A stretch of DNA of 64,000 nucleotides from Planctomycetota bacterium (GTDB lineage Bacteria > Planctomycetota > UBA1135 > GCA-002686595): the NCBI GenBank assembly GCA_016714045.1, contig JADJNY010000001.1, positions 930,001 through 994,000 of the forward strand, read 5' to 3'. Positions 57,378-64,000 of the stretch are shown here, one piece after another. The first letter of the stretch is position 1. Every line of letters begins with the position of its first letter. The notes beneath the pieces were generated by a model that worked only from the letters and a program-made list of their open reading frames with translations, was not told the DNA's origin and ran no database searches. Both the position numbers and the translations under genes were made by a program.

Positions 57378-57406
57378 TTGACCTCGTTTCGAGAGGGGGA
57401 TAGAGT
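57378..57406 (+). promoter_or_regulatory. Sigma-70-type promoter of tRNA-Met
   Basis: TTGACC (57378-57383) and TAGAGT (57401-57406) stand 17 bases apart, a good match to TTGACA/TATAAT at ideal spacing. Transcription would start near 57413, a few bases before the tRNA. Confidence 0.7.
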
Positions 57407-57421
57407 CCTCGCCCCTCGTGG

Positions 57422-57498
57422 GGCGGCGTAGCTCAGCTGGTTAGAGCGTCGGAATCATAATCCGTAGGTCGGGGGTTCGAATCCCTCCGCCGCTACCA
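57422..57498 (+). tRNA. tRNA-Met (anticodon CAT), probably elongator
   Basis: A complete cloverleaf. The acceptor stem GGCGGCG pairs with CGCCGCT (first pair G-U). The D arm is GCTC...GAGC. The anticodon loop ATCATAA (57454-57460) carries CAT at 57456-57458. The T arm is GGGGG-TTCGAAT-CCCTC. CCA is encoded at 57496-57498. The first pair is not the C-A mismatch of initiator tRNA, so it is elongator Met. A tRNA-Ile2 (lysidine-modified CAT) cannot be fully excluded. The anticodon stem has a T-T mismatch at 27-43. Confidence 0.93.
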
Positions 57499-57516
57499 CC
57501 CACCCGCGGCGCGCGT

Positions 57517-58491
57517 TCACGCGCCGCCGCTCGCGCGCACGATCGTCGCGAGCGCGCGGATCCAGCTCGGATGCGCGTTCAGGGCGGGGACGACCACGAG
57601 TTCGCGTCCGCCCGCGGCGCGGAACTCCTCCGCGAGACCGATCGCGATCTCCTCCAGCGTCTCGAGGCAGTCGGCCGCGAAGCCGGGGAGCACGACGGCG
57701 ACTCGTTCGCCGCGGCGCGCGTGCTCGGCGAGCACGTCCTTCGTGGCGGGACCGAGCCACTTGCCGGGGCCGAACTTCGACTGGTAGGCGAGCGTCCAGC
57801 GCTCGGTTCCGAGGTCCAGGGCGCGCGCCAGCGCCGCGGCCGTCCGCTCGCACTCGGACGCGTACGGGTCGCCCCGGCGCACGTAGCGCTCCGGCAGTCC
57901 GTGGAAGCTGAACACGTGGTGGTCGACGGGCCCGCGCACGTGCTCCCGCGTGCGGACCGCGAGGGCGTCGATGTAGCCGCGCTCGTCGGGGAAGCTCGGC
58001 GCCGCGCGCCAAGGCACGCGCACGCGGCCGGCGGCTTCGAGCTCGCGGACGCGCTCGATCGTCGTGCCGTTCGTCGTGTCGCTGTACTGCGGGTAGAGGG
58101 GGAGGAGCAGGAGTTCGCGCACGCCCTGCGCCTCGAGCTCCGCGCACCCGCGTTCGAGGGACGGCTCGCCGTAGCGCATGCCCAGCGCCACGCGGTAGCC
58201 GTCGCCGAGCTCCGCCTGCATCGCCGCGCGCTGCTCGATCGACCAGGCGAGCAGCGGCGACCCGCGATCGCTCCAGACCTTCGCGTAGGCGTGCGCGCTG
58301 CGCGGCGCGCGACGCGGCAGGATCACCCGGCGCAGGAGCGGCAGCCAGAACCAGCGCGGCGCACGGACGACCTTGGGGTCGGAGAGGAACTCGTCGAGGA
58401 ACCGTTGCACGTCGGCCGTGCTCGGGCTCGCCGGCGTGCCGAGGTTCGAGAGCAGGACGCCGCGCGGCGCGACGGGGGAGCGCTCAGCCAT
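57517..58491 (-). CDS. hemH: Ferrochelatase
   Basis: A 324-residue enzyme inserting Fe(II) into protoporphyrin IX, or into coproporphyrin in the alternative route. It begins GVLLSNLGTPASPSTADVQR. The catalytic His is in FSFHGLPERYVRRGD and the conserved Glu in ETLEEIAIGLAEEF. YQSKFGPGKWLGPAT and GMRYGEPSL are further signature regions. Start ATG 58489-58491 overlaps the end of the MORN gene by 8 bases. Convergent with tRNA-Met. Length and motifs are those of a soluble bacterial ferrochelatase. Confidence 0.95.
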   Translation of the reverse strand: MAERSPVAPRGVLLSNLGTPASPSTADVQRFLDEFLSDPKVVRAPRWFWLPLLRRVILPRRAPRSAHAYAKVWSDRGSPLLAWSIEQRAAMQAELGDGYRVALGMRYGEPSLERGCAELEAQGVRELLLLPLYPQYSDTTNGTTIERVRELEAAGRVRVPWRAAPSFPDERGYIDALAVRTREHVRGPVDHHVFSFHGLPERYVRRGDPYASECERTAAALARALDLGTERWTLAYQSKFGPGKWLGPATKDVLAEHARRGERVAVVLPGFAADCLETLEEIAIGLAEEFRAAGGRELVVVPALNAHPSWIRALATIVRASGGA

Positions 58492-58990
58492 CGAGTTTGA
58501 CTCCCTGGTGGTACTCGCCCGTGCGCGCGGCGTCGACACTGCCGTCCTCGTTCGTGAACTCCCAGTGCCCCGCGCGGAGACCTGCCGTATAGAGGCCGTG
58601 CTCGGCGACGACGCCGTTCGCGTGCCAGAAGGTCCACTCGCCCTCGCGCTCCGAGCTCGCCGTCTGCGCGTTCCAGCGTCGTTCGCCCCGCGAACGCAGC
58701 TGACCGTTCGGCGCGTACTGGGTCCAGGAGCCCGTCCGGCGACCCGCGGAATAGGAGCCCTCCTCCCGCAGCTCGCCGTTGGGGTAGCGGAAGCTCCAGT
58801 GCCCCTCGCGGGCACGGGACAGGACGCCGCGGTCTCCGCGTGCGCGCACGAGGCCGTCGTCCGTCGCCAGCGTCGCCTCACGCGCGCAGGCCGCAGCGAG
58901 GAGCGCGACGAGGGCCAGCCCGCCGACGCTTCGCCGCGGGAGCGGCGATCCCAGCGCGGGAGCCCTGAAGTCGCGTGAGGAAGGAGTCAC
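58484..58990 (-). CDS. MORN-repeat (YwqK-like) lipoprotein
   Basis: A 168-residue protein from GTG 58988-58990. The signal peptide ends in a lipobox (LALVALLAAAC). The mature part contains MORN-type repeats of YwqK antitoxin-like proteins: GHWSFRYPNGELREEGSYSA, GSWTQYAPNGQLRSRG, EWTFWHANGVVAEHGLY and GHWEFTNEDGSV. Such repeats form short beta hairpins that bind proteins or membranes. It overlaps hemH by 8 bases and is probably in the same transcript. An upstream extension of the frame exists but looks non-coding. No toxin gene is near, so an antitoxin role is not indicated. Confidence 0.7.
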   Translation of the reverse strand: MTPSSRDFRAPALGSPLPRRSVGGLALVALLAAACAREATLATDDGLVRARGDRGVLSRAREGHWSFRYPNGELREEGSYSAGRRTGSWTQYAPNGQLRSRGERRWNAQTASSEREGEWTFWHANGVVAEHGLYTAGLRAGHWEFTNEDGSVDAARTGEYHQGVKLDG

Positions 58991-59279
58991 GCCGCGAGGA
59001 TGGCGCGCCCGAACGTGCGCGTCCAGGGGCGGCCGGGGCGGGCCGGCGCGAGGCCGGGCGCGCGGTCGGACGTTCACCTTCGAGCGCCAGTGCGGAACCC
59101 CGCGCGTTTTTTTTGCTTGCGAAACCGGGGGCCGCTCAGCAAAAGAAAGCGCTGTTCCCGGCGCTTCGGTCCCTTTCCGACCGCCGGCCCCCCACCCGAC
59201 CTTCCCTCCACGAGCTCCCCACCGGCGGGCATCCTCCCCGCGCCGACCGATCGCTTCCGGCTCGGCAACGAGGACCACC

Positions 59280-59546
59280 ATGCAGTTCCGAGACGCGCAG
59301 TCTGCTCCCCGTTCGATTGCTGGCACGGCGAACGACGCGATGGTCGAACCCGACGTCGCCGGGCACGTGTTGCGGGCTTCCGAGGATTTCGACGGCGACT
59401 TCGATTTCGACTTCGACCTCGACGACGACGATGACGAGGACGACGAGGAAGCCGAGGACGACGACGAGGACGACGACGACGATGAGGAGGACGACGACTA
59501 CTTCCTCGACGACGACGAAGAAGAAGAGGGAGACAACGAAGAGTGA
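59280..59546 (+). CDS. Small, extremely acidic protein
   Basis: An 88-residue protein. Residues 1-33 are ordinary (VEPDVAGHVLRASEDFDG); from about residue 36 it is nearly all Asp and Glu (blocks such as FDLDDDDDEDDEEAEDDDE). Codon choice there is GAC/GAT/GAG/GAA mixed, as expected for a repeat-prone run. It may bind metal ions or basic proteins, or serve as a charged tail. No homologue is known to me. No strong ribosome-binding site precedes ATG 59280. The 289-base gap upstream (58991-59279) contains a T8 run at 59107-59114 but no supported gene. Confidence 0.5.
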   Translation: MQFRDAQSAPRSIAGTANDAMVEPDVAGHVLRASEDFDGDFDFDFDLDDDDDEDDEEAEDDDEDDDDDEEDDDYFLDDDEEEEGDNEE

Positions 59547-59648
59547 CGGCGCGGGCCGCGTCCACTCGCCCTGTCGCGCAGCGCGCCCTGGCTTTCCGCC
59601 GGGGCGCGGCGCTTTTCGGCCCCGCGCCGCTGCGTTCGAGGGGACGTG

Positions 59649-60317
59649 ATGCGCCCGGCTCCGAGTGAGCTGCGCGCGCTCGCGCGCCGCGACCCCGCGC
59701 TGGGGGCGTGGCTCCGGCGGCTCGAGCCATTTCCGGGCTTCCCGGACCCGCGCAGTCCGCGGCAGCGAACGCACTACGACGCGCTTGCGAGCGCGATCGT
59801 GTACCAGCAGCTCTCCACGCAGGCGGCGAACACGATCTGGAGGCGCGCTTCGGAGCTCACGCCCGGCGTGCGTTTCCCGCGACCCGACGAGGTGCTGGAG
59901 CTCGCCGACGAGCGCCTGCGCGGCGCCGGGCTCTCGCGCGCGAAGGTCGCGGCGCTGAAGGACCTCGCGCGCCGGATCGAGGGGCGCGAGCTCCCTGTCC
60001 GTTCGTTCGCGCGCCTCGACGACGACGCGATCGTCGAGCGCCTCGTCGAAGTGCGCGGCATCGGCGCGTGGACCGCGCAGATGTTTCTCCTCTTCCGCCT
60101 CGGACGGCTCGACGTGCTCGCACCGGGCGATCTGGGTATCCAGGAGGGCGTGCGGCTCCTCGACGGCCTCGCGGAGCGGCCGACGCCGCGCGCGGTCGAG
60201 GAACGCGCCGAACGGTGGCGCCCGCTGCGCTCCGTCGGCTGCTGGATGATGTGGCGGCTCGTCGATCACGCGCGCCGCGCAGCCACAGCTCCTGGCCGCG
60301 GGAAGGCGGCGCGCTAG
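59649..60317 (+). CDS. DNA-3-methyladenine glycosylase II (AlkA-type HhH-GPD)
   Basis: A 222-residue base-excision repair enzyme. The HhH-GPD core has IVYQQLSTQAANTIWRRA, the helix-hairpin-helix VRGIGAWTAQMFLLFRL, and the catalytic Asp region RLDVLAPGDLGIQEG. It would remove alkylated purines. It lacks the N-terminal AlkA/Ada domain, as in the short MagII/Mag1-like group. ATG 59649 (or the overlapping GTG 59646) follows GAGGGG at six to seven bases. It is followed within 70 bases by the TPP riboswitch. Confidence 0.9.
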   Translation: MRPAPSELRALARRDPALGAWLRRLEPFPGFPDPRSPRQRTHYDALASAIVYQQLSTQAANTIWRRASELTPGVRFPRPDEVLELADERLRGAGLSRAKVAALKDLARRIEGRELPVRSFARLDDDAIVERLVEVRGIGAWTAQMFLLFRLGRLDVLAPGDLGIQEGVRLLDGLAERPTPRAVEERAERWRPLRSVGCWMMWRLVDHARRAATAPGRGKAAR

Positions 60318-60380
60318 ACTCTCCCGTTCGCGCCGCAGAGCGCGAGACCGCCCGACCCCGCCGACCCCGGCGGGATCGGG

Positions 60381-62089
<1,709 letters not shown>

Positions 62090-62181
62090 GGGAGGGGCGC
62101 GGAGGGGCGGCGCAGCTCGAGGCGAGTTGGACGCGGGTGAGGGGGGTGAGAGCCCGAGGAGAGTGGGGCGCCCAGGCGCAC

Positions 62182-62247
62182 ACGCGTGTGCTTCGCATCA
62201 CGGATCCCGCGCAGGCTCGGGCCGAGGACGGCCCGAGCCTGCGCGGG
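62182..62247. repeat. Dispersed palindromic element, copy B (perfect 18-bp hairpin)
   Basis: After a leader CACGCGTGTGCTtCGC and aTCACgGAt come the arms CCCGCGCAGGCTCGGGCC (62206-62223) and GGCCCGAGCCTGCGCGGG (62230-62247), perfectly complementary around GAGGAC. The leader and arm sequence match copy A at 38744. It lies in the 288-base gap after thiC and may also act as its terminator. Nothing else is supported in that gap. Confidence 0.7.
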
Positions 62248-62377
62248 CTGTTGGGAGGGCGGGTGGGCGGGGCGAGGGGGCCGAGGCGGGTGAGGGCGGC
62301 ATGGTGTCTCGCCGCGGCGGTGCCGACGGAGCGGGTGTGAGCTTGTGCGTGCTCTGGGGGGGACGCAGGATGCGCGG

Positions 62378-64000
62378 ATGATCGGTTGGATCGTGCTCGC
62401 GGCGCCGCTCCTCGTGTGCGTGTACGTCGCGCGGAGGGAGCTCGCGCGGCTCGCGTTGATCGGCGTGTTGCGGGCGATGTACCGGCTGCGCGCGTTCGGG
62501 CGGGGGCACGTGCCCGTGCAGGGCGGCGGGCTGCTCGTCCCGAACCACGTGTCGATGATCGACGGGTTGTGGGTCGGGGCGGTGTTGCCGCGGCTCGTCA
62601 CGTACCTGATGCACCGCGACTTCGTGAAGACGCCGATCGTGGGGCGGTTCACGTTGATGATGGGCACGATCCCCGTCGCGACGAGCGACTCGCCCGAGGA
62701 AAAGGTGGCGTCGCTGCAGCGCGCGGGCGCGCGGTGCGCGGGCGGGGACCTCGTCTGCATCTTCGCGGAGGGCGTGATCACGAGGAGCGGCGCCTTGATG
62801 CCGTTCATGCGCGGGCTCGAGACGATCGCGGGGTCGGGGAAGGTGCCGATCGTCCCCGTCGCGCTCGACCGCGTGTGGGGGAGCTTGTTCAGCTTTTCGG
62901 GCGGCCGGTTCTTCTGGAAACGCCCGCGGCGGATGCCGTTCCCGATCGACGTCGTGTTCGGCGCACCGCTCCCGCACGACACGCACGCGTGGCAGGTGCG
63001 CGACGCGGTCGCGGAGCTCCTCGCGCGCCACCGCGAGTCGCGCGCGAGCGAGCTCCGCCCGCTCGGCTATCGCTTCGTGCGCAGCGCGCGCAAGAACGCG
63101 CGGCATCCCGCGGTGATCGCGGCGGACGGGAGCGTCACGACGTACGGTGCGCCGACGTGCTCGCGCTGCGTTCGGCGCTGCAGCGCGCGCGGGCGGAGCG
63201 CGGCGGCGCGCCGGGCGAGCGCGTCTCCGTGTTGCTCGCTCCAGGCCGGCTCGCGTTCGCCGCGCGCGTGGCGCTCGCGCTGGAGCGCGACCTCGCGCTG
63301 CCGCTCGAAGCGGACCGCTCCGACGCAGAGCTCGCGCACGACGCGCGGCGGCACGCTGCGCGCGTCCTCCTCACGGACGAGCGCACGCTCGCCGCGCGCG
63401 CGGACCTCGCGCGGTCGTTCGACGGCGCCGCGCTCTCCGTCGACCGTCTCCTCGCCGCGCGCGACCCGGTCGACGACCTCGCGTCGGCCCTCGCCCGTCG
63501 CCTGCCCGGTCCGCTCCTCGCGCGCACGGTCGATCCCGCGACCGGCGCCGCGCACCCGCTCGTGGCGAGTCCGACGGGCCGCGGGCCGAGCGCGCGCGCC
63601 GTCGTGCTCACGCACGCGAACCTCGCCTCGAACGTGCAGGCGCTCGCGCAGACCTTCGACTTCGGGCCGGAGGACCGCGTGCTCGCGACCGTGCCGCTCG
63701 ACGACGCGCTCGGCGAGCTCGCGGCGTTGTGGCTGCCGCTCCTCTGCGGCGCGGCGGTCGTGTTGCCGAGCGCGCTCGACGGCGCGGCGCTCGCCGCGGC
63801 GTGTCGCGCGCACCGCGTCACGGTGCTCCCGCTCGCCCCGCGCCAGGTCGAGGAGCTCCTCGCCTGCGCGACGAAGGACGACCTCGCGAGCGTCCGCCGC
63901 GCGTTCTGCGACGGCGCGCGCGTGCCGCCCGAGGCGTTCGAGCGCTGGAAGGAGCGCTTCGGCGTTCCGCTCTACGCGGGTTGGGGGCGCGCGGAGCTCG
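62378..64000 (+). CDS. PlsC-type acyltransferase / AMP-binding fusion (Aas-like), partial, frame break
   Basis: The gene starts at ATG 62378 and runs off the window. The first 250 residues are a PlsC-like domain after one helix, with VPNHVSMIDGLWVG (the NHx4D motif), then FAEGVITRSGALMPFMRG and VPIVPVALDRVW. At about 63146-63152 the match moves to another frame and continues as an AMP-binding domain (ADVLALRSALQRARAERG ... SARAVVLTHANLASNVQAL ... DALGELAALWLPLLCGAAVV). One missing base explains the change. The Gly-rich P-loop reads SPTGRGPSARAVVLTH; the usual TSGTTGxPKG Lys is not seen. Such fusions re-acylate lysophospholipids with free fatty acids in E. coli Aas. The C-terminus is outside. 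Confidence 0.78.
   Translation, partial: MIGWIVLAAPLLVCVYVARRELARLALIGVLRAMYRLRAFGRGHVPVQGGGLLVPNHVSMIDGLWVGAVLPRLVTYLMHRDFVKTPIVGRFTLMMGTIPVATSDSPEEKVASLQRAGARCAGGDLVCIFAEGVITRSGALMPFMRGLETIAGSGKVPIVPVALDRVWGSLFSFSGGRFFWKRPRRMPFPIDVVFGAPLPHDTHAWQVRDAVAELLARHRESRASELRPLGYRFVRSARKNARHPAVIAADGSVTTYGAPTCSRCVRRCSARGRSAAARRASASPCCSLQAGSRSPRAWRSRWSATSRCRSKRTAPTQSSRTTRGGTLRASSSRTSARSPRARTSRGRSTAPRSPSTVSSPRATRSTTSRRPSPVACPVRSSRARSIPRPAPRTRSWRVRRAAGRARAPSCSRTRTSPRTCRRSRRPSTSGRRTACSRPCRSTTRSASSRRCGCRSSAARRSCCRARSTARRSPRRVARTASRCSRSPRARSRSSSPARRRTTSRASAARSATARACRPRRSSAGRSASAFRSTRVGGARSS

Noticed and set aside
59092..59114. GCGG-AACC-CCGC followed by T8 as an intrinsic terminator
   Set aside because: The stem has only four pairs and there is no plus-strand gene upstream to terminate.

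Overview
The window is about 72-73% GC (my estimate) and is densely packed with genes. It most likely comes from a planctomycete. The main pointer is the secreted beta-helix protein at 28717-30478, whose C-terminal Cys/Gly/Asn-rich module (FCAGDG ... CPCANFGASGNGCANS) I associate with uncultured and marine Planctomycetota. A large secreted beta-propeller/cytochrome c protein and many TTG or GTG starts fit this. No ribosomal or other marker gene is present, so the phylum is an inference.

Layout. 1-7828: the tail of a PRC-barrel protein, a nitronate monooxygenase, a divergent nitric-oxide response pair (norR and a YtfE-type iron-sulfur repair protein), a secreted VWA protein and an outer-membrane barrel protein. 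7946-26407: a surface-polysaccharide locus with export lipoprotein, flippase, polymerase/ligase, five glycosyltransferase-type proteins, acyltransferase, priming sugar transferase, BY-kinase and two unusual kinase-like proteins. 26812-30478: an RhlE-type helicase and the beta-helix protein. 30625-38052: a Cus-type metal efflux operon (cusC-cusB-cusA order) with a Cys-rich small protein upstream. 38184-46621: a cupin-like protein, two membrane proteins, queF and the large propeller/cytochrome protein. 46634-54083: adenosine deaminase, gltX, a FecR-like anti-sigma factor, a phosphoesterase, a propeller protein and a secreted esterase. 54149-54334: a structured non-coding stretch ending in a clear intrinsic terminator. 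55035-57134: a three-gene cysteine operon. 57422-64000: tRNA-Met(CAT), hemH, a MORN lipoprotein, a very acidic small protein, an AlkA-type glycosylase, a TPP riboswitch with thiC, and a partial acyltransferase/AMP-binding fusion running off the edge.

The most interesting locus is 55035-57134. A NifS-fold PLP protein keeps the PLP lysine but has lost the catalytic-loop cysteine of cysteine desulfurases. It overlaps by 4 nt a cysteine dioxygenase that carries the Cys/Tyr cross-link pair typical of animal enzymes. Because the dioxygenase makes cysteine sulfinate, and NifS-fold enzymes can release the sulfinate group without the thiol, I infer a cysteine to cysteine-sulfinate to alanine plus sulfite pathway.

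Eight genes are interrupted by a single frame break or stop codon while the rest of each gene looks intact. This pattern suggests residual sequence errors more than decay, and it should be settled before any of these genes is called dead. Two copies of a palindromic dispersed element (38744-38814 and 62182-62247) are also present.
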